From assembly GCF_008312835.1 (NCBI RefSeq), contig NZ_VSKS01000021.1:1-64000 (forward strand): a stretch of DNA of 64,000 nt. The letters run 5' to 3'. Below the pieces are notes generated by a model. The model made no database searches. It saw only the letters and a list, made by a program, of their open reading frames with translations, and was not told where the DNA came from. Made by a program: the position numbers and the translations under genes. This document shows, piece after piece, positions 24,327-33,359 of this stretch. Each line of letters starts with the position of its first letter. Position 1 is the first letter of the stretch. The stretch comes from Streptomyces marokkonensis. GTDB taxonomy: Bacteria > Actinomycetota > Actinomycetes > Streptomycetales > Streptomycetaceae.

Positions 24327-25637
24327 TCACAGCCGTTCGCCCGCCACCGTGTCCTCGTCCGGGTTCCCTCCCGCGTCGCCCGAGCGGGCGCGGTGCAGCC
24401 GGAGCCGGTCGAGGCGGGAGATGACGGGGGTGGCGCTCACGCCGTGCAGGACCACGGACGCCAGCACCGTGAAGGTCACCACCGCCCACATCTGCCCGGC
24501 CGGGACGTCGAAGCCGGGGGAGCCGAGCGCGTACGCCAGATAGAACAGCGAGCCGATGCCGCGGATCCCGAAGAAGGCGATCACCAGGCGCTCCCGGGGA
24601 CCGGCGGGCGTACCGAGCTGCGCGACCCATCCGGTCAGAGGCCGGACGACCAACAGCAGCAGCACCCCCACCAGCGCGCCCTGCCAGGTCAGCGGCCCCA
24701 GTCCGCCCTGGGCGACGAACGCGCCGAGCAGGAACAGCAGCGCGGCGGTCAGCAGACGCTCCACCTGCTCGACGAAGTCGTGCAGCACCGTGTGGAAGCC
24801 GTGCGCACGCTCCGCCGCACGGATCCGGCAGGCGGTGACGAACACCGCGAGGAAGCCGTAGCCGTGCAGCAGCTCCGTCACCCCGTAGGCGAGGAACGTG
24901 GCGCCGATGGCGACGAAGCCCTCCCGTTGCTCGGACAGCCGCATCGCCCGCCACCCCGCCCGGAAGAACAGCCAGCCGAGCAGTGCGCCGATCGCGAGTC
25001 CCGCGAACACACCCACCGCGCACTTGTACAGCACGTCGACCAGGACCCAGTGGGCGATTCCGCCGCCCGTCACCCGCCCGCCCGCGGCCGCGGCGAGCGC
25101 GACGGCGGCCATCACGAAGGGAAAGGCGAGCCCGTCGTTCAGCCCGGCCTCGCTGGTCAGCGCGAAGCGCACCTCGTCCTCGTCGTGCTCGGAGTCGGTG
25201 GGCGCGCCCACCCGCACCTCCGAGGCGAGCACCGGATCGGTCGGCGCGAGCACCGCCGCCAGCAGCAGCGCTGCGGCCGGCGCCCAGCCCAGTACGCCCC
25301 AGGCCAGGAAGCCCACCGCCGCGATGGTCAGCGGCATGGTGACACCCAGCTGCCGCCAGGTGGCCCGCCAGCTGCGGCGGCCGAAGGGCCGGTTCAGGGC
25401 GAGACCGGCACCCATGAGGGAGACGACCACACAGATCTCGGTGATGTGCTCCACCCACACCCGGTCCGACACGGGGTCGAGCTCGGGCATCGGCAACGGC
25501 AACAGTTCGAGGCCGACCCCGCAGACCAGGAAGACCAGGGGCAACGACAGCGGCATGCGGGCCACCAGGCGCGGCAGCACGGCCGCGCCGAGGGCACCGG
25601 CCCCGAGCAGGGTGAAGAGGAATTCAGGGGAAGTCAC
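24327..25637 (-). CDS. CPA1-family cation/proton antiporter
   Basis: The protein has 436 residues. GTG at 25637 is the only reasonable start. About 12 membrane segments follow a short N-terminus. Diagnostic segments are VVVSLMGAGLALNRPFG, LLLAAVLAPTDPVLASEV (TDP motif of the transport core) and FALTSEAGLNDGLAFPFV (the ND ion-binding motif region of CPA1), with IAFFGIRGIGSLFYLAYAL near the C-terminus. It exchanges Na+ or K+ for protons at the membrane and supports pH and salt tolerance. The C-terminal tail is short and acidic. It is transcribed alone. Confidence 0.92.
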   Translation of the reverse strand: MTSPEFLFTLLGAGALGAAVLPRLVARMPLSLPLVFLVCGVGLELLPLPMPELDPVSDRVWVEHITEICVVVSLMGAGLALNRPFGRRSWRATWRQLGVTMPLTIAAVGFLAWGVLGWAPAAALLLAAVLAPTDPVLASEVRVGAPTDSEHDEDEVRFALTSEAGLNDGLAFPFVMAAVALAAAAGGRVTGGGIAHWVLVDVLYKCAVGVFAGLAIGALLGWLFFRAGWRAMRLSEQREGFVAIGATFLAYGVTELLHGYGFLAVFVTACRIRAAERAHGFHTVLHDFVEQVERLLTAALLFLLGAFVAQGGLGPLTWQGALVGVLLLLVVRPLTGWVAQLGTPAGPRERLVIAFFGIRGIGSLFYLAYALGSPGFDVPAGQMWAVVTFTVLASVVLHGVSATPVISRLDRLRLHRARSGDAGGNPDEDTVAGERL

Positions 25638-25753
25638 CGATCACATGTGCCCGGCTCCGGCCGACGGCACGCCGCCCATCCGGCCGAAAGCACACCCCCG
25701 GGCGTGAGGGACGGGGCTCCCGAGGAGCCCTGTGGCCGGTGCGGACCGAGTGC

Positions 25754-25815
25754 GCTCCGTGGCGACGCGGAGGCCTTGACGAAGGCTCCGTGGCGACGCG
25801 GAGGCCTTGACGAAG
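25754..25815. repeat. 31-bp tandem duplication
   Basis: gctccgtggcgacgcggagg and the next 11 bases are repeated once with period 31 (starts at 25754 and 25785). The right copy supplies the left arm of the hairpin at 25797-25831. Confidence 0.75.
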
Positions 25816-25831
25816 CGGGAAGGCCTCCGCG
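25797..25831. terminator. 12-bp perfect hairpin
   Basis: CGCGGAGGCCTT, 11-nt loop, AAGGCCTCCGCG. It lies between the divergent antiporter and membrane-protein genes, where a terminator is not needed, so it could instead be a 5' leader structure or a recombination relic. Confidence 0.45.
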
Positions 25832-25931
25832 CTACGAGCGCTGACCCCGCCCGGTGTACGCCGACGTCAGTACACGGGGTTACTCCCGCCGCCGGATGTC
25901 CGTGCCGCCGGGGCCCGGCACCGTGGGTCTC

Positions 25932-26462
25932 GTGGAACTCAGCCGACCCGCACGCCGGGCCCACCTCGTCATCCATGTCGTCGCCTCGGCCGGCCGGCCC
26001 GGACCCACCGTCGGGCTGCTAGCGCTCGGCGTCACCGCGAACACCACCGGGGAGCCGGCCGCGGTGGAGGCGTCCGTCCGGGCCCTGAAGCTCTTCGCCG
26101 ACCGGCTCCTGCTCCCGATCGCCTTCCTGGCGCTCGCCGGCGGCCTGGTCCTGTCCCTGGGCACGCCCTGGGGGCCGGCGAGGCACCGCTGGGTGCGGAC
26201 GGGGTTCTGGCTGACCCTCGCCACGGTCACCGCCACGGTCCTCGCCCCGCGGGCGGGTGTGAACGCGGCCGCGGAAGCCGTGTCCGCCGGGCACGCCCTG
26301 CCCGACGGCGGCGACGTCCTCATGGGGCCGGTCGTCTCGCTGACCGCCCACGTCCTCATGACGGTGATCTCTGTCCTCAAGCCCTGGGGCCTCACCCGCC
26401 GCGGCCGGCGCCCGCGGGCGGCCGTCCGCGGGCCGGCTTCCGCCGGGCCCGCCCGCGTCTGA
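25932..26462 (+). CDS. Small integral membrane protein (DUF2269-like)
   Basis: The protein has 176 residues from GTG at 25932 (VELSRPARRAHLVIHVVAS), the start that matches the usual opening of these proteins as recalled; an ATG at 25896 would add 12 residues. Four membrane segments are visible (about 8-33, 56-76, 90-108, 135-152). WVRTGFWLTLATVTATVL and VVSLTAHVLMTVISVLKPWG are typical. In the first segment an Arg-Pro-Gly-Pro stretch interrupts hydrophobicity, so that helix may be distorted. No function is known. It is convergent with htpG. Confidence 0.75.
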   Translation: MELSRPARRAHLVIHVVASAGRPGPTVGLLALGVTANTTGEPAAVEASVRALKLFADRLLLPIAFLALAGGLVLSLGTPWGPARHRWVRTGFWLTLATVTATVLAPRAGVNAAAEAVSAGHALPDGGDVLMGPVVSLTAHVLMTVISVLKPWGLTRRGRRPRAAVRGPASAGPARV

Positions 26463-26485
26463 GCGCGGACGGGCGCGCCGTCACC

Positions 26486-28384
26486 TCACAGGGTGCGCTC
26501 CAGCCGGTCGGCCATCAGCTGCACGAAGCGTGCCGGGTCCTTCGGCCGGCCGCCCTCGGCCAGCACGGCCAGCGAGTACAGCAGTTCCGCGGTGTCGGTG
26601 AGGTCCGAGGGGTCCTCGCGATGCCCGTACGCCTCGTTCAGGCCCTTCACCAGGGCGTGGTCCGGGTTGAGTTCGAGGACGCGCCGGGTGCGCGGCACCT
26701 CCTGCCCCATGGCCCGGTACATGTTCTCCAGCGCCGGTGTCAGATCGTTCGCGTCGGCGACGAGGCAGGCCGGCGACACCGTCAGCCGCGTCGACAGACG
26801 CACCTCCTTGACGTCCTCCTCCAGCCGCTCCCGCATCCAGCCGAGCAGACCCGCGTACGCCTCGGCCTGCTGCTCCCGCTCGTCCTCGCTCCGGTCGTCC
26901 TCCCGGGCGCCGAGGTCGATCTCGCCCTTGGCGACGGACCGCAGCCGCTTGCCCTCGTACTCGCCCACGGCGTCGGCCCACACCTCGTCGACGGGGTCGG
27001 TGAGCAGCAGCACCTCGACGCCCCGCTCCCGGAACGCCTCCATGTGCGGGGAGTTGTCGATGCTCTCCCGGGACTCGCCGGTGATGTAGTAGATGTCGTC
27101 CTGCCCGTCCGGCATCCGCTCCACGTACTGCCGCAGCGTGACCGTCGCGTCGTCCCCCTTCGTGGTGGCGAACGACGTCACCGCGAGGAGGGCGTCACGG
27201 TTGTCGGGGTCGGTGACCAGCCCCTCCTTCAGCACGGCGCCGAACTCCCGCCAGAACGTGGCGTACCGCTCGGTGTCCTCGGTCATCATGGACTTGACGG
27301 AGGCCAGCACCTTCTTGGTGAGCCGGCGCTGCATCATCCGGATGTGCCGGTCCTGCTGGAGGATCTCGCGCGACACGTTCAGCGAGAGGTCCTGCGCGTC
27401 GACGACGCCCTTGACGAAGCGCAGGTACGACGGCAGCAGCGCCTCGCAGTCGTCCATGATGAAGACGCGCTTCACGTACAGCTGCAGCCCGTGCCTGAAG
27501 TTCTGGTTGAACAGGTCGTGCGGGGCGTGCGACGGGACGAACAGCAGGGCCTGGTACTCGAACGTGCCCTCGGCCTGCAGCTGGATGGTCTCCAGCGGTT
27601 CGCGCCAGTCGTGGCCGATGTGCTTGTAGAGCTCGTGGTACTCCTCCTCGGACACCTCCTCGCGTGAACGAGCCCACAGCGCCTTCATCGAGTTGAGCGT
27701 CTCGGGCCCGGCCGCCTCGCCGTCGTCGCCCGTCTCGCCGACCAGCCGGACCGGCCAGGTGATGAAGTCCGAGTAGCGCTTGACGATCTCCTTGATCTTC
27801 CACACCGAGGTGTAGTCGTGCAGCTGGTTGTCGGGGTCGGCCGGCTTGAGGTGCAGCGTGACCGAGGTGCCCTGCGGTGCGTCGTCGACCGCCTCCAGCG
27901 TGTACGTTCCCTCGCCCCGCGACGTCCAGCGGGTGCCCTGCCGCTCTCCCGCGCGCCGGGTGAGCAGGGTGACCTCGTCCGCGACCATGAAGCCCGAGTA
28001 GAAGCCGACGCCGAACTGGCCGATCAGGCCCTCCGCCCCGGCCGCGTCCTGCGCCTCCTGAAGCTCCCGCAGGAACTCGGCGGTGCCCGAGTTGGCGATC
28101 GTGCCGATGAGCTGCCCGACCTCGTCGTACGACATGCCGATGCCGTTGTCCCGCACGGTGAGCGTACGGGCGTCCCTGTCGATCTGGAGCTCGATGTGCA
28201 GGTCGGAGACGTCCGCGTCGAGCGTGTCGTCCCGCAGTGCGGCCAGACGCAGCTTGTCGAGCGCGTCGGAGGCGTTGGAGACGAGTTCACGCAGGAAGAC
28301 GTCCTTGTTCGAGTAGACCGAGTGGATCATCAGCTGGAGCAGCTGACGGGCCTCTACCTGGAACTCAAACGTTTCGGTCGACAT
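26486..28384 (-). CDS. htpG: Molecular chaperone HtpG (Hsp90)
   Basis: The protein has 632 residues, standard length. The N-terminal GHKL ATPase domain shows [17 protein letters not shown] (ATP Glu/Asn helix), [13 protein letters not shown] and [17 protein letters not shown]. The middle domain contains the [19 protein letters not shown]-type catalytic-loop region (here [19 protein letters not shown]), and a C-terminal dimerisation domain follows. It folds or remodels client proteins in the cytoplasm. The stop of the upstream tetR gene is 49 bp before the start, so htpG is probably transcribed partly from within that gene or by read-through. No HspR-type inverted repeat was identified with confidence. 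Confidence 0.97.
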
Positions 28385-28433
28385 GGTTCGCGATTACCTC
28401 ACTGGTCCATGAGTACGCCGGATACTGGCCCGC

Positions 28434-29081
28434 TCACTCTAGTAAAAAGGCGTCACTCCCCGGTGCCGCGCCCGGAGACGGTCCGGAGCCGGCTCCGGGC
28501 AGGGCCGCGTCCAGGAGGGGGCCGAGCTCCCGGGCCACCGTCGTCAGGGCGCGGACGCTCCGCTCGGCGCGGGCGATCAGGATCGCCCCTTCGAGGGAGC
28601 TGATCATCAGCGTCGCGAGCGGCGCGGACCGCTCGGCGGGAACGCCCATGTCCGCCAGGGCGCGGGCCACCGCACCGGTCCACCCGGTGAAGGCGGCGGA
28701 CGCTGCCTCGCGCGTCGAATCGGCGGATCCGGCACGGTCCACCGTGGCGGCGGCGACCGGGCAGCCGCCGCCGAAGCCGTGGGTCTCGTACTCGTCGGTC
28801 CACTGGCGGACCATCAGGGCGAACAGTGCGCCGGGCGTGGGCTCGGGCAGCGCGGCGAGGAAGCGGGCCACGCGGTTGCCCGCGTACCGGCCCGCCCAGC
28901 CCACCGCCTCGTTGACGAGTTGCTCCTTGCCGCCCGGGAAGTAGTGCTGGAGCGACCCGCGCGGCGCTCGCGCGTGCGCGGCCACGTCGCGCATCCCCGT
29001 CGAGGACACCCCGTCGCGCCGGATCAGCTGGGCCGCGCTGAAGACCATCCGCTCCCGTGGCCCCCGTTCCGGCACCGCCAT
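28434..29081 (-). CDS. TetR/AcrR-family transcriptional regulator
   Basis: The protein has 215 residues. The N-terminal TetR helix-turn-helix is [40 protein letters not shown]. The C-terminal ligand domain ([12 protein letters not shown]..., [20 protein letters not shown]) resembles the LmrA/YxaF-like subgroup with the conserved GCPV(A) motif. It is divergent from the dehydrogenase-like gene, and the intergenic region has two palindromes that are likely its operators. It probably represses itself and that gene until an unknown ligand, perhaps a hydrophobic or electrophilic compound, binds. Confidence 0.9.
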   Translation of the reverse strand: MAVPERGPRERMVFSAAQLIRRDGVSSTGMRDVAAHARAPRGSLQHYFPGGKEQLVNEAVGWAGRYAGNRVARFLAALPEPTPGALFALMVRQWTDEYETHGFGGGCPVAAATVDRAGSADSTREAASAAFTGWTGAVARALADMGVPAERSAPLATLMISSLEGAILIARAERSVRALTTVARELGPLLDAALPGAGSGPSPGAAPGSDAFLLE

Positions 29082-29121
29082 CCCCGGCCTCCCGCCCGCG
29101 TGTTCCCGACTCCCTCACCCT

Positions 29122-29164
29122 ATGACGGCCGTCATGAGGGCCGCTACTATGACAGCGGTCATAG
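29122..29164. promoter_or_regulatory. Two palindromic operators between tetR and dehydrogenase genes
   Basis: ATGACGGCCGTCAT (29122-29135, perfect) and CTATGAC-N4-GTCATAG (29147-29164) share the half-site ATGAC/GTCAT, with centres about 27 bp apart. The spacing and symmetry fit two TetR dimers. The second could overlap the start of the plus-strand transcript. Confidence 0.75.
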
Positions 29165-29205
29165 ACGTCAGGGTGCCCCGGTGCGCCCGGAAACGGCGGT
29201 GCATC

Positions 29206-30102
29206 GTGGACGTGGGCTTCATCGGACTCGGAGTCATGGGCCGGCCCATGGCGCTCAACCTCGCCCGCGCCGGGACGCCGCTCGTCGTCTGGAACCGCAC
29301 CCCCGGCCGGTGCGCACCGCTGCGGGAGGCCGGGGCCGAGGTGGCCGGCAGCGCCGCCGAGGTCTTCGACCGGACCGGCACCGTGCTCCTGATGCTGGCC
29401 GACGAGGCGGCCGTCGACGCGGTGCTGGGCAGAGGCACACCGGACTTCGCCGCCCGGGTCGCCGGGCACACCGTGGTCCACATGGGCACGACGTCACCGG
29501 AGTACTCGGCCGCCCTGGAGGACGCGGTCCGCCGCGCGGGCGGTGCCTACGCGGAGGTCCCGGTGTCCGGCTCCCGGGTCCCGGCGGAGCGGGGACACCT
29601 GGTCGCGATGCTGGCGGGCGACGACTCCGCCGTGGCGGCCGTCCGGCCCCTGCTCGCCCCGATGTGCAACGAGACGTTCGACTGCGGTCCGGTCCCCAGC
29701 GCCCTGCTGATGAAGCTCGCCGTGAACCTCTTCCTGATCACCCAGGTCACCGGGCTCACCGAGGCGTTCCACTTCGCCGCCCGGCACGGTCTCGACCGCC
29801 GCCGCTTCCTCGACGTCCTGGACGCCGGCCCGATGGCCAGCGCCGTCTCCCGCATGAAGGCGCCCAAGCTGCTCGACCGCGACTTCACGGTCCAGGCCGC
29901 GGCCACCGACGTACTGAAGAACAACCGCCTGATCGCGGAGGCCGCCCGCAAGGCCGGCGTGGCCTCCCCGCTCCTCGACGTCTGCCACACCCTCTTCGGC
30001 GAGACCGTGGCGGACGGCCACGGGGGCGAGGACATGGTGGCCGTGCTCCGTGCGCTGGAGGCCAGGACCGACGGCCCGCCCGCGCCGCCCCGGCGGGGGT
30101 GA
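29206..30102 (+). CDS. NAD(P)-dependent 3-hydroxyisobutyrate dehydrogenase-type oxidoreductase
   Basis: The protein has 298 residues from GTG at 29206, because the Rossmann opening [19 protein letters not shown] begins there; ATGs further upstream fall inside the operators. It shows GxGxxG, NRTPG (NADP phosphate contact), substrate-binding [12 protein letters not shown] (DxPVSGG-like, but Glu-Val-Pro-Val-Ser-Gly-Ser in place of Gly-Gly), and catalytic Lys in [15 protein letters not shown]. The family reduces or oxidises beta-hydroxy acids or succinic/glyoxylic semialdehyde. The substrate is unknown. The upstream TetR regulator probably controls it. The last about 15 residues are Pro/Arg rich. 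Confidence 0.92.
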   Translation: MDVGFIGLGVMGRPMALNLARAGTPLVVWNRTPGRCAPLREAGAEVAGSAAEVFDRTGTVLLMLADEAAVDAVLGRGTPDFAARVAGHTVVHMGTTSPEYSAALEDAVRRAGGAYAEVPVSGSRVPAERGHLVAMLAGDDSAVAAVRPLLAPMCNETFDCGPVPSALLMKLAVNLFLITQVTGLTEAFHFAARHGLDRRRFLDVLDAGPMASAVSRMKAPKLLDRDFTVQAAATDVLKNNRLIAEAARKAGVASPLLDVCHTLFGETVADGHGGEDMVAVLRALEARTDGPPAPPRRG

Positions 30103-30217
30103 CCTCGGGTTCCGATTGCCCTCACCGCATCCGGGGCACCCGGGGGAGTGCCGAACGGCGGCCGGAGCCCTCGGGGCCCCGGCGGGACGGCACAGGACGA
30201 GGGCAAGGGGACCAACG

Positions 30218-31411
30218 GTGACGGTGCGTATCGGAGCAGAGGAAGAGTTCCACGTCGTGGACGTGGAGAGCGGCCGGCTCGTGCCGCGTGCCGACACACT
30301 GCTCGGCAGGCTCGGCGGAGACGGCTTCAGCCGTGAGCTGCAGCAGTCGGCGGTGGAGAGCAACAGTCAGGTGCACGACACCCTGGACGACCTCTTCGCG
30401 GACCTGTCCGGCACCCGGCGCCGGCTGGACGCGGCCGCCTCGTCCTTCGGCCTGGCCGTCGTGGCCGCGGGCACCGTTCCGCTGGCCCGCCTCACCCCCC
30501 GCGACGTCACCGCCGACGCCCGGTTCCTGCGCATGTCCGACGACTACCGCCGGGTGGCCGACGAGCAGCTCATCTGCAGCGCCCAGGTGCACGTCGACGT
30601 ACCCGACCGGGACACCGCGGTGCGCGCCATGTGCCTGGTGTCGCCCTGGCTGCCGCCGCTGCTGGCCCTGTCGGCCAGCTCGCCGTTCTGGCTCGGATCC
30701 GACACCGGATACGCCAGCTGGCGCACGATGCTGTGGCAGCGGTGGCCGACCGCGGGTCCCGCCGGCTGCTACGGGAGCGCCGCCGACTACGACGCAGCCA
30801 TGGCGGAGCTGATCGGTTCGGGCGTCATCAGTGACACCGGGATGCTGTACCACGACGTACGGCCGTCGGCCCACCAGAGCACACTGGAGATGCGGATCTG
30901 CGACGCCTGCCCGCGCGCCGAGACCGTGGTGCTGGTCGCCGGGCTGTTCCGCGCGCTGGTGCGGGACGCCCGCGAACGGCTGGAGCGGGGCTCAGGGACC
31001 GGGTGCGACGGCCACCACGAGTGGCTGCGCGCCGCCACATGGCGCGCAGCGCGTTCGGGCCTCGAGGGCCGCCTCGTCGATCCCGGGACCCGCCGGGGGG
31101 CTCCGGCCCCCGTGGTGCTGCGCGGGATGCTGCACCGGCTGCGGCCGGCGCTGGAGGCGTCCGGTGACTTCGCCACCGTGCGCACGCTCCTCGAGGAGGC
31201 CCTCGCCACGGGCAGCGCGGCGCACCGGCTGCGGCGGGCCGCTCGCGACGAGGACCTGCTCGCCGGCATCGACATGCTGGTCGCCGAGACCCGCGGCGAC
31301 CGCCTCGCACCCGACGCCTCCCGCCGTCACCGGCGTTCGCCCGGCCCGAGCGGCGCGGGCCCGGCCCGGGCCCACGTGCACTCGGCCACGACCCCGGGCA
31401 CGCCCGGCTGA
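30218..31411 (+). CDS. Carboxylate-amine ligase, YbdK/GCS2 (glutamate-cysteine ligase-like) family
   Basis: The protein has 397 residues. GTG at 30218 has AAGGGG 7 nt upstream and gives the family opening VTVRIGAEEEFHVVD. Further motifs are QQSAVESNSQVH, CSAQVHVDVPDRDTAVR, LLALSASSPFWLGSDTGYAS and HQSTLEMRICDACP, which correspond to the ATP/metal and substrate sites of the GCS2 fold. The enzyme should form an amide bond between a carboxylate (often gamma-glutamyl) and an amine using ATP. It is first in a run with the GgnA-type amidotransferase and an S9 peptidase, so its product may be the small peptide amidated next. A basic Ala/Pro tail follows the fold. Confidence 0.9.
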   Translation: MTVRIGAEEEFHVVDVESGRLVPRADTLLGRLGGDGFSRELQQSAVESNSQVHDTLDDLFADLSGTRRRLDAAASSFGLAVVAAGTVPLARLTPRDVTADARFLRMSDDYRRVADEQLICSAQVHVDVPDRDTAVRAMCLVSPWLPPLLALSASSPFWLGSDTGYASWRTMLWQRWPTAGPAGCYGSAADYDAAMAELIGSGVISDTGMLYHDVRPSAHQSTLEMRICDACPRAETVVLVAGLFRALVRDARERLERGSGTGCDGHHEWLRAATWRAARSGLEGRLVDPGTRRGAPAPVVLRGMLHRLRPALEASGDFATVRTLLEEALATGSAAHRLRRAARDEDLLAGIDMLVAETRGDRLAPDASRRHRRSPGPSGAGPARAHVHSATTPGTPG

Positions 31412-31486
31412 TCCGGACGGGCCACCGGCCGTCCGGCCCCTCACGCGCATCCGAAACCACCCCTGACCAAGGAGAGTCGCACCGCC

Positions 31487-31570
31487 ATGTCCAGGAGTAC
31501 GCATGCCTCCCCGCGCCCGCCCCAGGAACCGGACCCGGACCTGGCTCCCAGGGAAGGGAGGGACCGCTGA
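31487..31570 (+). CDS. 27-residue leader ORF translationally coupled to ggnA
   Basis: ATG at 31487 follows a very strong AAGGAGA (about 31469-31475). The ORF encodes MSRSTHASPRPPQEPDPDLA plus seven residues, and its TGA overlaps the ggnA ATG (TGATG). The amidotransferase must have Met-Cys at its N-terminus and has only a weaker GGGAGG of its own, so coupling through this short ORF is plausible. No similarity is recognised. Confidence 0.5.
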   Translation: MSRSTHASPRPPQEPDPDLAPREGRDR

Positions 31571-33354
31571 TGTGCGGCCTCGGCGGAGAGGTACGGTTCG
31601 ACGGCGGCCGGCCCGACATCGCGGCGGTGGAGCGCATGACCGACCGGCTGGCCCCGCGCGGACCCGACGGACGCGGCCTGTGGTCCCAGGGGCCGGTGGC
31701 CCTGGGACACCGCCGGCTGAAGATCATCGACCTGTCGGACAGCGGTGCCCAGCCGATGGCCGACCCCGGTGCCCGCCTCACCGGCGTCTTCAACGGCTGC
31801 ATCTACAACTACCGCGAACTGCGGGACGAGCTGCACGGCCTCGGCCACCGCTTCTTCTCGCAGTCCGACACCGAGGTGGTCCTCAAGGCGTACCAGCAGT
31901 GGGGCACCGACTGCGTCGAGCGCTTCCGCGGCATGTTCGCCTTCGTCATCGTCGAGCAGGACACCGGGCGCGTGGTCCTGGCCCGCGACCGGCTCGGCAT
32001 CAAGCCGCTCTACCTCTCCGCCACGTCCGAACGCCTGAGGTTCGCCTCCTCCCTGCCCGCGCTGCTCGCGGGCGGAGGCGTCGACAGCTCCCTGGACCCC
32101 GTCGCGCTGCACCAGTACCTCAGCTGGCACGCCACCGTCGCCGCGCCGCGCACCGTCCTCACCGGCGTACGCAAGCTGCCCCCGGCCACGGTGCGGGTCG
32201 TCCGGCCCGACGGCAGCCACGACGACCACGTCTACTGGAACCCCGTCCACACCCGCCGCCCCGAGTACGACGGGCTCGGCGCCGACGACTGGACCGACGC
32301 CGTCCTGGAAACCCTGCGCACCGCCGTGCGCCGCCGCATGGTCGCCGACGTGCCGGTCGGGGTGCTGCTCTCGGGCGGCCTGGACTCCAGCCTGATCGTC
32401 GCGCTGCTGGCCGGCGAGGGCCAGGAGGACCTCGCGACCTTCAGCGTCGGCTTCGAGTCCGAGGGGGACGAGGAGGGCGACGAGTTCCACTACTCCGACC
32501 TCGTGGCCCGCCACTTCGACACCCGCCACCACCAGCTGATGGTGCCCTCCGACCGGGTCGCCGGCGCCCTCGACGGAGCGGTCCTCGCCATGAGCGAGCC
32601 CATGATGAGCCATGACGTGGTGGCCTTCCACCTGCTGTCGGAGCAGGTGGCCAAGGAAGTGAAGGTCGTGCAGAGCGGTCAGGGCGCCGACGAGGTGTTC
32701 GCTGGGTACGGCTGGTACCCGCGGATGGCGGACGTGCCCCGCCCGCGCGCCGCCGAGGCGTACATCGACACCTACTTCGACCGCTCGCACGCCGACCTCG
32801 CGGACATGCTCCACCCCGACCTGCTGCCCGACCGGGACACCTCCGCCGAGTTCGTCCACGCGCACATGGCGGCCGAGGGGGCCCAGACGGCACTCGACGC
32901 CCAGCTCCGCCTCGACACGCTCGTGATGATGGTCGACGACCCGGTCAAGCGGGTCGACAACATGACGATGGACTGGGGCCTGGAGGCCCGCGTGCCGTTC
33001 CTCGACCACGAACTGGTCGAACTGGCCGCCGCCTGCCCGCCCGGGCTGAAGCTCGCCGACGGCGGCAAGGGCGTCCTCAAGGCCGCCGCCCGCCGGGTGC
33101 TGCCGCGCGAGGTCGTCGACCGGCCCAAGGGCTACTTCCCCGTTCCGGCGATCAAGCACATGGCCGGGCCCGTCCTCCAGCGGGTCCGGGAGGCCCTCAC
33201 CGCCCCCGAGGCCCGGGCCCGCGGCGTCTTCCGCGAGGAGTACGTCACCGGACTGCTCGCCGCACCCAACGCGCACCGCACCAGGCGAGGGGCGAACACC
33301 CTGTGGCAGGTGGCGTTGCTGGAGACATGGCTGCAGACGCACGGGATCCGCTGA
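31570..33354 (+). CDS. ggnA: N-acetylglutaminylglutamine amidotransferase-type asparagine synthetase homologue
   Basis: The protein has 594 residues. Cys2 (MCGLGGEVRFDG) is the glutaminase nucleophile of a class-II GATase domain (RGPDGRGLW, FNGCIYNYRELR, ARDRLGIKPLYL). The C-terminal asparagine-synthase domain has the PP-loop LLSGGLDSSLIV and SGQGADEVFAGYGWYP. The pattern matches the clade that amidates N-acetylglutaminylglutamine to the osmoprotectant NAGGN rather than AsnB, including VDDPVKRVDNMTMDWGLEAR and PKGYFPVPAIKHM. The usual partner ngg (acetyltransferase/ATP-grasp synthetase) is absent here. Neighbours are the YbdK ligase 158 bp upstream and the S9 peptidase 5 bp downstream. Confidence 0.9.
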   Translation: MCGLGGEVRFDGGRPDIAAVERMTDRLAPRGPDGRGLWSQGPVALGHRRLKIIDLSDSGAQPMADPGARLTGVFNGCIYNYRELRDELHGLGHRFFSQSDTEVVLKAYQQWGTDCVERFRGMFAFVIVEQDTGRVVLARDRLGIKPLYLSATSERLRFASSLPALLAGGGVDSSLDPVALHQYLSWHATVAAPRTVLTGVRKLPPATVRVVRPDGSHDDHVYWNPVHTRRPEYDGLGADDWTDAVLETLRTAVRRRMVADVPVGVLLSGGLDSSLIVALLAGEGQEDLATFSVGFESEGDEEGDEFHYSDLVARHFDTRHHQLMVPSDRVAGALDGAVLAMSEPMMSHDVVAFHLLSEQVAKEVKVVQSGQGADEVFAGYGWYPRMADVPRPRAAEAYIDTYFDRSHADLADMLHPDLLPDRDTSAEFVHAHMAAEGAQTALDAQLRLDTLVMMVDDPVKRVDNMTMDWGLEARVPFLDHELVELAAACPPGLKLADGGKGVLKAAARRVLPREVVDRPKGYFPVPAIKHMAGPVLQRVREALTAPEARARGVFREEYVTGLLAAPNAHRTRRGANTLWQVALLETWLQTHGIR

Positions 33355-33359
33355 CGGCC

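Noticed and set aside
24256-25458. A 400-codon minus-strand frame over the antiporter gene
   Set aside because: It is an out-of-frame reading of the CPA1 antiporter, Arg/Gly/Ala rich and without membrane segments.
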